From positions 53,171,928 through 53,235,927 of the forward strand of contig NC_041019.1 in the NCBI RefSeq assembly GCF_004193775.1: a stretch of DNA of 64,000 nt, written 5' to 3'. Source of the DNA: Glycine soja. Taxonomy: Eukaryota; Streptophyta; Magnoliopsida; Fabales; Fabaceae. The notes under the pieces are model-generated. The model saw only the letters and a program-made list of their open reading frames with translations. It was not told the origin of the DNA and did not search any database. Below, piece by piece: positions 48,391 through 62,379 of the stretch. The position numbers and the translations under genes were made by a program. Each line of letters starts with the position of its first letter. Position 1 is the first letter of the stretch.

Positions 48391-49598
48391 CTGTGTTCCC
48401 TGTCCCACACTTTATGCACATCTGCAGCTGCAGCCCCACATTCTCTCTCCTACCACCACTCATTTTTCATTTTCATTTTCCAAAAAAAGCCATAAAACAT
48501 TATTTTAATAATTTTTTAATTCCCTTTTCCTTTTTATTGGTTCAATTTGGCTGGGGTATCATTTTTAATATTTCCCCATCCGTTTCCTCTTTATTAAATA
48601 ATGTTTCTGTTTTGGACATGGGCTTGGTTTTTACCAAATGAAGAAAAAGATGAGGTTTCAATTTTTCTATTACCATAAAACAATTGTGTCTTAATATGGT
48701 GGGGCTGGGGGAACCAATTGGGGATAGGTGGATGAATAAGGAAAGCTTGGTCTGATTAGTCTATACTATATGCCTTGCTATTTCCCTTTTTCTGAGTTTC
48801 TCTCTGCACTTCTTGCTAGCTACCCTCTCTTTTGGGGTATTTCTTTTCATTCTCCAAAAACTCTTTAATTTTCCTTCCCTTTTCTGTGCTATTCTCTCCT
48901 CACTGGTCAAAAGGTTTGTGGGATTTTGCTAATTTGGTGCAAATCTGATTCCTTTGACAAATCCCTCTTGATCTCCTGGCTTATTGAAAACTACTACAAT
49001 TCCGAGTTGCTTTTTTTCCCTAGTTGGTAAGAACAATCAATTTTCAATCAATCATATTTGTTTTTTTCATGTGCAAAAAAAAAAAACCATCTCTGGGATT
49101 TATGTTTCTTGGGTTTTAGATCCTTATTTTTGGGAAGTCATGTACATTTACTGGTACTTTTTTTCCTTATAATCTGCATATATCTGGGCTTTGTGTTGAA
49201 TGGTTATTATTCTTCTGCTTTGCTTTCATGCTTCAGTTTAACTTTTCTCTCTTCACATCCTCCATATTGCAAGGTTTACACAACATCATTTTTGGCTTTT
49301 AATGGTTGTCCTTTGATGTGTGGTTCTCATCTGATGGAATCTTCTTTGTGTTTCAGCTTTTCTGGGCCTTGAAATCTTGCTTGGAGAAGGCTCAATTTTG
49401 GTGGAAACCTCTACCACAAGAAAGCATAGTTTTTTTGGGTTAATCATACTTGGTTAGGACTCCTTTGAGATACCATATAGTCAACTTGTTTCAGTTTAGT
49501 GAAAAAAGAAAACATTTTTTTCTAACTATTATTCATAGTTTTTCTTTTTCTTTTTTTCTCTTTGTTGGTGTTGATTCACACATTAGAGGTGTTTAGAG
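48391..49598 (+). promoter_or_regulatory. Promoter and 5' untranslated region of the SOC1-like gene
   Basis: A CT-rich, transcript-like leader runs from about 48770 to the ATG. A plausible 5'UTR intron lies between a GGTTTGTGG donor (GT at 48914) and a GTGTTTCAG acceptor (AG 49355-49356); Arabidopsis SOC1 also has a 5'UTR intron. A C(A/T)8G-type CArG box, CTTTTTATTG, is at 48530-48539, where MADS proteins such as SVP/FLC or SOC1 itself could bind. The transcription start and function of the box are inferred, not shown. Confidence 0.4.
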
Positions 49599-52500
49599 AT
49601 GGTGAGAGGAAAGACTCAGATGAGGCGCATAGAGAACGCCACAAGCAGGCAAGTCACCTTCTCAAAGCGGCGTAATGGGTTGCTGAAGAAGGCCTTTGAA
49701 CTTTCTGTTCTTTGTGATGCTGAGGTTGCTCTCATCATTTTCTCTCCAAGAGGAAAGCTTTATGAATTTGCAAGCTCCAGGTATGCATATAATATGTGGA
49801 TCCTCATAAGTCATAACATTTCTTCTTTTCTAGATCTTTTTATTTTTCTGTCACAAATTGTTACTTTGTGTGATTGCGTGCATATGCTAAATGCAGTACA
49901 ATACTTTTTTTTTGCTCTTCATGCAAAAGTTCCTTTCAATTTTTTAGCGAGTAGATTTCATTTAGACATATGTATGTGTTATGACACCATATACAGTCTC
50001 AATAGTACTCAAGATCTTCATCATAATCTCAAAAGTGTAATGGTAGATATGAGTTACGGGCTAAGGAGTTATTTGATTTTTTTTTCCTATTTTTTAATCC
50101 TAACCTTAGATGTACAGTGGGGTATGGATAACACCTGAGGAGCCTAATTTGAAGTCTTTTCTTTTGGGGCTTTGAGGAGCTCAGCTATTCAGTTTAGAGA
50201 AAGACTTTGATATTACATTCAAGTGTTTAAGGGATTTAGGGAAACACTTGAATACTTGATAACATTAAATGATTTAGTTGCTTATCTCAATGGTGTTTTA
50301 ATTTTTATTTTTGATAGCTAAAATTTTTATTGATGTAAAGAGCTAATCTTAAGCACAAGTTGTGCCGAAGACTAGTAGAGATACAAATCACCAAAGTGTT
50401 TTAATTAATTACATGTGCATTGAAGCCAATTTCACCTTTCTTTCACTATGCTTAAGCTTGGTTTTTGGATTTCAGTACCATTTGTTTAAAAAGATTCACA
50501 ATACTTACACTTTGTGCAGTGGGTGGGGGGTAAGGTAGCGTCTGTCATAGTTTTCAAACTTGCCTCTATAGGAATCTTTTCATACTCCATTTTCCACTGA
50601 CATTTTTCATTTCTCGTACGTTAGATCACTCGTCACATTAACATGGTGGTTGCATACATTCATAGTGTTGTTAAAATATCATTATTGTTTCCTCTATTAT
50701 TTCTTTTTTGTAATTGAATAAAGGGTGCACTTATTGTATAAAAAGGAAAAATTCTGAAAGTTGATGTACTCGTTTCCTTCAACAATGAAAAAAGAGCCAT
50801 CACATGCATGCAGTTATAGACCTAGCACTGTATCAAACGTACTAAAATACTGACATCCAATTTCTTGAGAGAGATATAATAGAGAGAAAGGACTCCATAT
50901 AATGACTTGCACTACATAACTATGATTATATGACTCCAATAATATCTTTCTCCATCAATAAATTAATATTACTTTTGGGTTGAAGAAATAAGGTCTCATG
51001 ATTCAGACTTGTAATATGACTCAACAAAGTGAGCAAATTTTGTTCAACTGATATAGTTTGTGAAAAGAAAAGGAAAAATAAAACTCCGTTAGCGAGGAGC
51101 TTGTGAAGTTCCAATGTTCCATGAAATAATGTGCGGTGTATCACCACAGTTTTCAAAACTAGAGGCACACTAACCTCCTTACGAGGCTGTTTATGTTTTC
51201 ATAATTTCATTATTATTATAGTAAGAACTTCTAGATTATATATAGTTTGTAGTTGAAACTGCAAACTGTTGTTATTTAATTAATTGGGTCCGAATGCTGA
51301 TGAATTTGTTTAATAACCAGAGTTATATATAGTCATCAGTAACTAAGTATGATGTGAGAGTGGTTTCTCAAAAACATAATTTCAAAACCATACCTATCTG
51401 TACATGTCCTTTACCTTTCCTATTTCTTTTTGAGTTGCATAAAAGGTACAATTGAAAATATTTTATTAGGAATACATCAACGACAAAGCTTTTTCTCGTT
51501 AAGTGAGGTTGACTAAAATTGACTATTGATGAAGTTATGGAATAATATGCAGTTAAAACTGCAAGGTACCATTGTATGCTTGTAGGATTTTTTCAACCAT
51601 ATGGTTGAATGGCTGACGCATGATATGTTACTATGTTTGCTTTAAAGTTGAAGTGTTTTCAGGGAACCTGCAACTTATCAGAAATTTTCTTAAGTTTTGT
51701 AGAAAAAAAAATTAAAATTATATACGTTAATATACTTCTACTTCTTCTATCCTTCCTGTGATTTTATACTTTGGGCTTAAGGTGATTAATGTTTTGAATT
51801 TTAATATCAACTTGCATGTTTTTTGTCCATGATTCCCACAACAACAAAAAAACAATCCACAGATAAAGGGCCAACATGTGGTAATATATCTTGTTACATG
51901 TAGCTCTTCCTTCTGTACGCGGCTCTTGTTGAGTCATTGTGCTGGTGAGCCAACTTCCTTTTGGTCTTCCACAAGTTGAAATGAGAATAGTTTTAATTAT
52001 TAATATACATAAAGAAAATAAATTACACATAATCCTTGCCCCCATAGAGAAAGGAAGGTAATTAAGCTAGTAAGGTTTATTTTAAGGTTAATAGTTCATA
52101 GACATTTGATGAAGAAGATATTAATATTTCTCTCCAAAGAAAAAGCTAAAAGATTGTTCAACTCAGACTAGATCTCATAAATATTTCTCTTTGCATTTCT
52201 TGGCTTCTTATGTGACCTACAGTTCAAATGTACTAATTCAGATTGAAAACCGAATTGTACTTCCAATAATGTGTTTTGGCTGAACTATTCTTGAACTAAG
52301 CTATGTAATAAATTGTTGTTTCTAAAACTTTCCACATCTGGCCGATATATATATATATATATATATATATTGCTCATGTGCCATATAACTCTGCTCCGCT
52401 TGCATTACTAGTTTGGATTTTGTAGCAAACCTAGTGTATATTTTTCATCTTGATTGAATTGATTTAAAAGATTTAACTTGGAAGACTTGGTGTGGAAAGG

Positions 52501-55500
52501 ATGGATTTGCCTTTAAAAATGATATTTCAAAATTTATTTCATAAAAACTAGTTTTCTTTGAAAGAAGTATATGTTGAATAAATTTTCTTCGTTTTTAAAA
52601 GTTACTCCTTTTTATTTTTTCAAAAATTATTTTCTAAAAAGTACATTGTGCTGATAGACAATAAACATGTTGGTTTTCCTCTCACGTGAACTGTCAAACG
52701 GCATTCCTTTCAATACCATCACTACATATTAAACAAGTTCTTAGCAGTCTCATTCTTTTATATGATCGAGAGAAGTGTACTTTTTTCTTTCTTTCTTTCT
52801 TTAGTGTAAGGGCTTAGCAGCTTATTGGTTGGCTGCTTGTGACAATTGTTTTGTGGCATATGGAGGCAAGAAAGCTTCAGACAATTATTTATTTATTTAA
52901 TAAAACCTTATATTATTAGTTGTAAGTGAAATTAAACTGAATTAATCTTAGTTGTGCCACAACAGCATTAACACAAATTATTTGAATGTAGAATTACTGA
53001 TCAAGGCTTGGCACGTGAAACTGGCCCCTCGAATTAAGTACATCACCCAAGCTAGGGTTTTGACTATGATTACTATCTTTTGTGCCAGTTATTCATGCAA
53101 CTTCTATGACCTTTTTCTTCTAGTGTGCTACTGCCACTTGATGAGTTTTAGCTGAATATTAAGAATTTGCAACTGTTCACCTCAGTTTGCTTTGAATTAC
53201 AATTTGAGAATATATTTAATTTTTTTTGTAAGTAAAAGAATATTATTAAAGTTGAAGACAAGGGACATTTTAATCTTACATAATACAACTAGCTTTAGAC
53301 AAGTTCGAAATCTGTCAATGTAGTTCTAATTAAGAACTGATTAATATATTCACGGAGACTAAAACTCTTATGTCACTAAGTGAAATCAAATATATGAATC
53401 AAACATTAGTCTCAACTAAAAACCATAAAAATCCCTTTTAAAATTTTTCTCTAATGTCCTTCTTAATCTCTTTTTATCACTTTTTATAGGACTAAAACCA
53501 TACCGTATAATCTCTTTACCGATGCTTCCAATAGCTTTCTTTGCATGTGATAAAATCACCTTAACCGATTTCTTATAATATTTGCTCAATATATATCTCA
53601 CTGATATTCTTTCCATCACATTAATCTTTCTGTATTTCATCCTTTTTTTTTTTATCTTAACACATTCATTCACACTATTCTCACTTTTTTCCCCCTATTG
53701 TCCCTTTAAACTTTAGCATTCACTTGTAGAGTATAGTTTTGGCTTCATCCTTTGAGTTTGATAGGTATTTTGCAGTCACAAATAACTATGATGTCTTTCT
53801 CCATTTTAACTACCCTAACTTGTATCCAGTGTGTAGCATTTCATTCATTTTCCCATTATTTTGTAATATTGATTCTTGAGAGGAACTCAAAAACCTAAGC
53901 TTTATCAACATGCCTACACGGAACTCTTAACAGACCCACCAATAAATCTCCAAAAACTTATAGTAACTTGTAAAAAGGTGGAATTAATTTTTCTTTTCTT
54001 TTTGTGAAAACATAAATCTCATTAATGGAAGTACAAAGGATGCTTGTACCCTTTTACATCCCATACCAAATATCATAATTTCAGCCGGAATGTATTAGAA
54101 AAGAATGCATAGGGTGGAGCTATATTGAATTTATCTAAGTTGTGGCACATTAGGTGTGTTTGAAGCCAAATAATATATGAATATGAAGTTTTTAGAGCTT
54201 AATTTCATGTATCAAGCTTTGGCTTGGTATATGGCCCTTCAAAACAATGGTCGGTGTCAGATTGACTTCCATGAAGTATTTAACAATTAATTATGATTGG
54301 CTAGGGTTTTGGTTGTGAGGCTAGTTGAATATGATTAGGGTTGAAAATTCTAAACAATAGGCAATAATTGAAAAAACCTTGTTCAAATGTTTGGATGGTG
54401 TGTTTATTGGATTTGCTTCTTCTAAAGTGAGAGTATAAAATTAATAATTTTAATGGTTGATGAGAAAATTAATGATTAATATTTCAACACATTCATAATT
54501 TTGTTATTTATGTACATTTAAAATCAATAATTGATTTTTATTTTTATAAAATTTAAATTTAAATATGTTTAAGGTCCTTAATAAATGATTGAATTTTGTT
54601 GAGTTTCTGATAAATTTTTTTCATTGTTTCGAAATTCTAATATATTAATTTTTTTGGTTTTAAATCATTATTGTTAATTAAATGATGATATGACACCATC
54701 ACAATTATTGACAATGTTAAAAAGATCAATTTATAAAATAACATGTCAATCATTTAATTAATGATGGATACAAATATTTTAATATATAAAAAATTCAAAA
54801 TAACAAAAAAATTTATTAAGAACATAAAACAAAATTTAATTATTTATGAAAGACTTTAAACATATTTAAACCTTCAAACTATAATGAGTTATTGTACCTT
54901 TTAAGTTTTTACTTTAGAGGAATTGGATCTGTGTTCATTACACATTTTCTATGAACTTTGTGCATGTGTGCCACAGCTTTGGAATACGAGCTGAATATTT
55001 ACAAGTTGTACGTTGTATCCTCAAAAAGTATAACCAGATAAGAACTGCATGTTGTATGGGTACCTAATTTTTTAGAAAAAAAAAATCATATTATTATGAT
55101 ACACATTTTTATTAAGATAAATATTTGAAATAATTAAGTAATCAACATGTAATTACAAAGATATGAATGCTTTAGTATTCAATAATTGGAAGCCAACAAA
55201 ATGAAAAAAATAAATTATTTAACAGATTTATTTGTCCAAAAAAAATTAAATAAAGTAATACATGTTTCAAAATCACAAGAGTATCCATGCCATATTCTTA
55301 AAGAGAACCTTTGTTTTTATTCTTTAATTCCAATATATAAATATTTCCCCAATCTCCACTTTGTAGTACTGTTTTTCTCATGTCAAATTCCACTGTCACA
55401 CATTTGCTTTAAGATTCAATATGAGCACTGTCTATATATACTATACATAATTAAAAACTATCCTATATCCACTATCTTTTTTCTTCCAATCTAAATGCTT

Positions 55501-58500
55501 TTTACTATTATGCAATAATTTTGAAACACAAATTACAAACTTAATTTAAAATGATAGCATGAAGTTCTAGATAGTTCAGGTAAGCTTGCACTCAGATTTG
55601 AGTTATAACTTTGAATAATTTGAACACATTATTCACAAATATTGTTTAGTATGAATGAGATACACCAAAGTCCAGTCTTTGTAAAGAAAAATATTTCAAA
55701 TGTATAGACTATTTAGCCTTTTCAAGTCCTCTTACCATTAATGGTTTAGGGTTATAAGGTGCTGCTAACCATTGTCCTAAGGGTATTGGTTAAGAAATTA
55801 AAAGAAAAAAATATTTATTTCTAAATCATACAAAAGCATAAAAAAAATCATGAACAATATAATTTTTCATTTCTCAATAAAAATGTTTTTATTTTAAGTT
55901 CCTTAACTAATATTCTTAAGACATTAGTTGAGATTTACCTTAATTATATTGTGATATATGTGTTTGGAAAAACTAACCTTTTTTTTTACAGAAGGAAAAA
56001 TTAACTTAAAAAATGATAACTTGGAACTCAAGTGCATTGGCTTTTGTTATCTTAGAATGCAACAAAAATATTTGAAATTGATCCTCTAATGTCTCATGTG
56101 CTATATACTTAATCGAGAAATTCTTTTGTGAGCACAAACCCAACACATCACTCTTAGGCACAATCAATGAAAAATTTGCAGCTAATCAGATTAAAATTTA
56201 AAAAATGTCAACCAGTAAAATAAAAATAAAATATAAAATTCAACATTTAATAAAAAAAAGACAGGAGAGTAATCCTAATTCCTCCCAAATACGTTTTTAG
56301 TGTAACCATCTTCTTCCTCCATCTCTGGCTGCTGAACAACATTTCTCAAGTGTGGGGGAAGAGATTGTAATGCCTATTTCTTTATTGTTTCTACAACAAA
56401 TTATGTAAAAATCCTAAAATTGAAAGTCCCAAATGATAAAAGAATAAAACTTTATTTCTTAGTGCACATAACACACCACAAGCCATTTTCCCCTCTTTCG
56501 TTTTCAATTGAACCCTAACCGTTGCAAGATACGACACATATCACTCACTTAACATTGCATGCATTTGTTTCACACAAACACATCACCTCAAATTTCCAAT
56601 TTATTAATGCAATTTCTCCTGCAAAAATGATTTAATGATAAAAAACTGCATGTGAAGTTTTACATTGATGGTTCTATTCATGAGGGGCACACCAGGGAGA
56701 TAAATGGAGTTCATGATCGGTACCAATGGAGACATAGTAAGGGAACAATGTTGATCAATAGTTAGAAAGACAGAGGAAGAAAATTGTGCTGTTAAAAATA
56801 AACGAGCAAGAAAACTGTAAAATTAATTGTGATCTTTTTTCAATTTTTTTATTTACAATTTGACATTTTTTATTTTAATTTAATTACTTGTAAATTTCTC
56901 ATTGGTCGTGCCTAAGGTGATGTGTTGTGTTTGTGTCACACAAGAATTTTTCCTTAATCTCATTCAATATTTTCTAACAAACCAAGTGTTTTTTTTTTTT
57001 CAAATACGAATAAAATCTAACTAGATTTTAAATCTAATTAGATTTTTGTAACCACCCGCACCCCCAAATCAAGTAATATAAGTAGAAATATCGAAATTCA
57101 TAGTTCATCAAGGCTCAATTTTAAAAGTCAGACATTAATGAATGAGGAAGAAGGATACTGACAAATTGAATCTATAAATATATGATACCTTCTGAAAAAT
57201 GTGCATGTGGCAGCTAAATGGAATAATAGAAAAAGAAGTTAGGTTAATAATCCATGCTTTAGACTTTATTTACAAATATGTATTTTAACTTTTCAAATTA
57301 GGCACATATATAAGTTACATATGTATTTATATTTATAAATAATCCATGCTTTAAACTTATTTATAATAATATTATATAACAAACACGGATCAAGATCATT
57401 TATGAAAAGAACTGCATGAATCGTCCTTTGATTTAATGTATGAAATGATACATTTGTCTTTTGAAATTTAGTTTAATAAATTTTAAGGGTGAGATGAGAT
57501 TCATAAGGCATAACAGCACATGCTGCAGTTCATTTTGAACTGCAGGGGATCCTATTCGATCCAACAAACAGTGTGAGAGTCTTTTCGCACCACCTTCTGA
57601 CAATTAGTATTTTTTTTCCTTATTCTTTTTTTCTTTTTCAAGAGTCTTCAAATGAAACAATATCATTAATATTCTCGTTAATGAATAATGACTACATCCT
57701 GCGTGTAATTTAATGTTCTTGAATCCTAGCGAAAGTTCAATTCTCAGAGCCCAGTCTTTAGAAACTTCGCGTTATATATGAAACCAAAATCAATGCAGAA
57801 TTTTTTTTCGTACGCTTGTTTGTTCTTAAATTTATTACATGCACTGTGTTCTAATTGTATTTTGTAACTGTTTTTATATTCTATTGATGAATTTCATAGT
57901 TACTCAACTTAGTTGTAAGGACATTATTTAGATAAAGTTTTTTTTTTTTTTCTAGTGCTTTGTTTTCTAATAAAAAAACATAATATTTCAAAAAGAAAAA
58001 GACATGACTACAATGCATAGGTTTTTGACCTTTTTATTAAAAGATGACAACACGAACACCTAAAAGGATTTTATCTATATTTTATTCTAATTATTAGTGT
58101 ATAGTAGATGGCACTTGACTAAAAGTTATACAGAAAAAGATAGGGGCAAGGCCACTTGTTTTGTGAGGGGCCTCCCCAAAATAAAATTACTCAAAGTCCA
58201 TCCTCTTGCGGAAGAAATAATGATCAAAGAAATTATTGTAGTTTTTTTTATATCATCAAATTTTTCGAAATTTAAGGAAACCAGAGGAACGAAAATAAAG
58301 AAAACTTTAGGAGGTCTTTGGTTTGGTTTTTCGTTTTTATTGTCGATACAATTTTATTAATAATAATGTTTAAAACTTTTACACTTCAGTTTCTTTATAT
58401 TTTTTTTTATTGTGAAGTTAGATGGTAAAAGTAAGGAAATGTTATTTTCACCATTTTCTTCACAAAATATTAAAAACATGAAACAATATAAAAATAAATG

Positions 58501-59115
58501 GCATTTTTATATTTATGAACAAAAATATAGCTAGAAACTAAAAATAACAAATAAGCTTAACAGTTGAATATAGGTAAAGAAGTGCCACATTGGAAAAGAA
58601 ATTGACAAAGTATTGATCCCTATATGGGAGGACTTCCTATAACCTAGGCTAACCTAACCGAAAGTCTAGAATAAAAAATATATTAGAACATGCATTAGAG
58701 TTATGTTACTAGTTAAATTTTATCAAGATAAAATATTATCAAGTTAAGCAAGGTAATAAGTAACTTATGACTTTACTTAGTTTCAATGGATATCACTCCT
58801 GCTTTATTTGTTTAACATGCATCTAACAAAATTAAAATTTAAAACTTCCCCTCCCATTTTCAATTTCCCATTTAATTTATGTCAAAGATGGTCATTAACT
58901 TTTGTGCTAGATACTTTGGAAGACATTGATTATATATGTTCTCTGTATTTTTTCTGTTGTTTAAGCAACTTCTGGTTACATATTTTTCTTGACCATGGAT
59001 CAGTTTATATTAATATTGAGTTTCATGAAACAGCATGCAGGACACAATTGAACGCTACCGCAGGCATAACAGGAGTGCTCAAACAGTGAACAGATCTGAT
59101 GAACAAAATATGCAG
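49599..59115 (+). CDS. SOC1: SOC1/AGL20-like MADS-box transcription factor, 5' part (coding exons 1 and 2)
   Basis: Coding exons join 49599-49780 (182 nt) and 59034-59115 (82 nt), giving 88 codons in perfect phase. Exon 1 is a complete type II (MIKC) MADS domain: [20 protein letters not shown], then [20 protein letters not shown], then [20 protein letters not shown]. Exon 2 starts the I region with [20 protein letters not shown] and RSDEQNMQ. Wording after the MADS box ([11 protein letters not shown]) is typical of the SOC1/TM3 clade. SOC1 binds CArG boxes as a dimer in the nucleus and integrates photoperiod, vernalisation and gibberellin signals to activate LFY and flowering. No defect is seen; K domain and C-terminal exons lie beyond the window. 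The closest known paralogues in soybean are the GmSOC1 genes; which one this is cannot be told here. Confidence 0.93.
52344..52370. repeat. (AT)n microsatellite in SOC1 intron 1
   Basis: About 13 AT units. Confidence 0.95.
54558..54870. mobile_element. AT-rich foldback MITE in SOC1 intron 1
   Basis: The left end TTTAAATATGTTTAAGGTCC is mirrored by AGACTTTAAACATATTTAAA on the right. Inner blocks AAATGATTGAATTTTGTTG and AACAAAATTTAATTATTT also pair. It is flanked by AT-rich sequence with no clear target duplication. Confidence 0.7.
56115..56952. mobile_element. 838-bp MITE-like element in SOC1 intron 1
   Basis: The left end starts GAGAAATTCTTTTGTGAGCA and continues CAACACATCACTCTTAGGCAC. The right end is the reverse complement (GTGCCTAAGGTGATGTGTTG, then GTGTCACACAAGAATTTTTC). 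Inverted repeats are about 80 bp. CTTAATC flanks it on both sides (56108-56114 and 56953-56959). No coding capacity. Confidence 0.8.
59034..59115 (+). CDS. SOC1: SOC1-like coding exon 2
   Basis: Preceded by CATGAAACAG and followed by GTTATTTACC. It completes the split Ser codon AG|C from exon 1 and ends in phase 0 after CAG. Exon size (82 nt) and phase agree with the MIKC exon 2 pattern. The next expected exon (62-nt type, starting with a HLK motif of the K domain) was not found up to base 64000. Confidence 0.9.
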
Positions 59116-60679
59116 GTTATTTACCCCTTTCCCCTTTTGTTGTTTTGCAGTTATAGTCTGGCATTTCTATTCATTATCTAGTATTTAGATGCTGCTAGAA
59201 TATCTAAATATAAACATTATATTACAAGATACCTCTAGATATTCTCACTAAGGCTTTGTAAAATGGTCTCACACAGGTTAATATAGACTTCTCCCTTCCT
59301 CATAATGATTTTTTGTTTACCAAACTTTTTTGGGGAGAATAAAAAATGCATGTGCTTCTATTGTCGTATGAAATAATTTTAACCAAATGGATAGACTAAC
59401 CTTGCTCCAATACAATTCTAAAATAATGATCAAGCGACTTATAATCTGTTTGGAAAAAAATTCAAAAACACCGATCAAGAGTTTCTCTCTTTATGTCTAC
59501 CATGAATATACACAGAAAGTTTGAGAAAGTTACTTCACTTTTTTGGCGTCCGTGCGAATTTGTTGGAGGACGTGGATCTAAACACCCACTTAGTACTGAA
59601 AATTAAGGGGGATCTTCTTCTCAATAAATGAGTTCCCAAGCTACCTTAATAAGCATTTGATGTAGGCAAATAAAAAAGTGGAAGAAGATATGATTTACGT
59701 GAAAAATAAAGATTGAAAGCTGTAAAGAAAAATATTAAAGAAAGGGATAAAAATAATGCAAGATAAAATATATATGATTTTGATCGAGTGTCTTGTTGTG
59801 AAATTCAGTAGAAAACCTTATTTAGTAAATTCTATGCTAATCCAGGTGATTGGTAGTTGGCAAGTTCAGTAAGTTGTGGTGGGTCCATCTTTCTGATAAT
59901 GGCTGATAATTAACTCCTTGATAATTAGGCATGACCTGCATTCTCCAACCACTTTTCAATTTACCTTTTTGAGCTTCAAACTGTTAGAATAATCGCTTCT
60001 TATTTTAGTGCAAATCCGTCCATTTGTCTCCCTACATGTGAGATAATGGGCCGTTTAATTTTTTACATTTTATTTATTAAATGCTTTTGAGAATTATTTT
60101 GAATGAAAAAGCTTATCCAGAAAATCTTGTTTTAAAGGTGACGGATTTTGATTTGGCCTGATTACGAAAACTATGGAATTTTTGGCTTTGAATTTATTTT
60201 AGCATTGGGTCATTAAAAGTTTTTAATTACTGTATCAATTATTATAATTAAGATTTTATTAGCCTTAATTTCAAACTATCACAAAGTGTTAGCATTGTTG
60301 ATCTTATCAAGTTTTTTGAAAAGTGTGTGAGTGAAAAAAAAACACGTCAAAAAGTTTCGATAGTCATTGATTCTAGGTGTGAAGTGTCAAAGTATGAAGT
60401 GTTATAATGTGTGAGTCATCAAGGAGTCGATAATCAGGATGTTACATTTGACACACCGAGAAAAATCTCGTCTCTCTTCTTTGGGTTTGAGTTTTCACCC
60501 TTACTAGTTCTGTAGCCTCAACATATCTGAGAGGTTCCTATTGTATCCTGGAGAACTTGAATGAGATACTGTGTATAAGTCTTTAAGGACAATATCAAAA
60601 CATGACTTAGGAAGTAATTGTTCATGATCTCCAATACTATTTCCAACAATTTAAGGTTAAAAAAACAAAATAATTCAAA

Positions 60680-61350
60680 ACAAACAAAAGTTGAAAGTGC
60701 ACCTTTCGTTCTCTTTATGTTTCCTAATTAACTTTTGAATTTGTAGGTAAAATTTTCATCTTCCTTCTTTTGTTTCTTCTTCTGAGAAGAACCTTCGATA
60801 TCTATAGCTTTGTTCTTATCCTTATTTTGAGAGGTTAAGGCCAAATGAGCACTTTTTTTCTTATCCCATTACTATCTTTCCTGCTCTTGCATAGTGAGAT
60901 ATAAGCTCGTTCTAGAATCATTTATCCTTTCAAGTGTTATAACTTTTTCAATTATTGAAAATTTGTTGGTCGAGATCAAAATTAAGTTCACAAGCATGCC
61001 TTCAAACAACTCTAACTTTAGTGCCTTGATTTTTAATGCGGCATTAGACAAGTTCATAATGTACTCTTTATGTTTCCTTTGTCCTTATACTTTAATGAGA
61101 CAAGTTTTGCTAGAAGGTTGCTTGTCTTTGTCCTTTCATTCTTAGCAAAATATTGCTCCACTTCTTGTCACTTTTACTCTTAGTAATAGAACCTGGAATT
61201 GATTTCGGAATGGCTGTTTTCATTATCATCAAGTACATTTGGTTTGAGGGATCCCACTTCTCAATTTTAAGAACATCTATGTATTTCAGAATAGGAATGG
61301 CTCGTTCCATCCTAAGTGCAGTATTAAATCCATAAGATTAAAGCCCAATT
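60680..61350 (-). pseudogene. Ty1/copia retrotransposon gag fragment
   Basis: Minus-strand reading gives KWDPSNQMYLMIMKTAIPKS and IPGSITKSKSDKKW, the plant copia gag (UBN2-type) pattern KWERSNRMSLMIMK..IPE. After a frameshift come MNLSNAALKIKALKLELFEG and MLVNLILIS, matching EMSNLASKLKSLKLELSEDLLVHLVLISLP, and then a Lys-rich QEQER..KKK tail. Frameshifts and stops break it. No RT, integrase or LTR pair is seen with confidence; the sequence GGATGTTAC at about 60438 and 63041 could be old LTR ends, but this is a guess. Confidence 0.75.
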
Positions 61351-62379
61351 GCTTATTATTCTCTTGAAATTAAATTAAAAACACAAAATTAGTCGAATAG
61401 GTTCAAATGATAAAACTGCATAATTAATTTGACAATTAAGACTAATCAGTAATTAAAATGGTGCAAAAAGGGTTAAGAAATAGGAGAAAATAATGGCACA
61501 TCAGTACTTATACTCAATTTTAACAACAATATTATAAGCAAACACTGCTCATGAATTATATAATATCCACGATCTCACACTCATGTTTCAAATATGTTTA
61601 ACACATTGAGCTATAATTTAACACTAGTTCCTAACTAGGAAACCTACATTTTTCCTTTAACACTGTGCATAAACACTTTTCTCAAGATAAACACTAGTCG
61701 GATTATTGTATAATTCACAATTCACAACACAAATATTTTCACATCAAGTGTTAACCACTTACTTATTCACAGCTGAATCTCATGTTCACAATTTCATATC
61801 TCATAAAGTCACAATCCACCATCACATGTTTACGTGTATCTCACAAATCAACACATGTTCAACTTTGCACTTATACTCAATTTCAATAACAATATTATAA
61901 TTGCAAAGCAACATGTTATCCCACAACTCATCACATATTTAATTTATCACTTATACACAATTTCAATCAAAGTTTTACGATTCCAATATAATTATTTATC
62001 ATGCTAAATCTTATCCAAAACACAAACAAATCATACAAAAATATTTTTCAAAACACTAGGAGTAAAATTCCTCAAACAGTTCACATAATCATACAAAAAG
62101 AATTATAATACAATAAACATCCTAAAATAAATCCCAATTTGATTTCCTAAGAATTCTTACACATTTTCATTCTAACTCCAATTGCGATAAACTCATCCCT
62201 TACCTCTAAGCGAGCTCATGTGTGTATTCTGACAGTGATAGTGACATCCCTAACAGTTTCCTGAGATTCCTCAAGTTTTTCCTCTGATTGCTCTGATAAG
62301 ATTCCCAAACGTTAGAGAGAAGGAGAAGGGATTGAAGTGTCCATTCAACTGTGTATGTGCGATGAGTATTTCTCCCTCC

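Larger units (their letters stand above)
49781..59033 (+). other. Giant first intron of the SOC1-like gene (9253 bp)
   Basis: Bounded by GGTATGCATAT and TTTCATGAAACAG. Its contents are an AT microsatellite at 52344-52370, AT-rich foldback MITEs (54558-54870 and 56115-56952), possible LINE 3'-end fragments at about 50300-50400, 53220-53300 and 53990-54080 (TTTTATTGAT and CTTAAGCACAAGTTGTGCCG-like wording), and otherwise unremarkable AT-rich sequence. No nested gene is seen. Large first introns of MADS-box genes often hold control elements, but none is identified here. Confidence 0.85.

Noticed and set aside
53416..53673. Lys/Arg-rich 85-residue minus-strand frame in SOC1 intron 1
   Set aside because: Composition is what AAA/AAG-rich DNA gives in that strand; no domain, no start context, inside an intron.
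58097..58360. 87-residue plus-strand frame just before SOC1 exon 2
   Set aside because: No ATG at its start, no recognisable family, and it lies within the intron; treated as chance.
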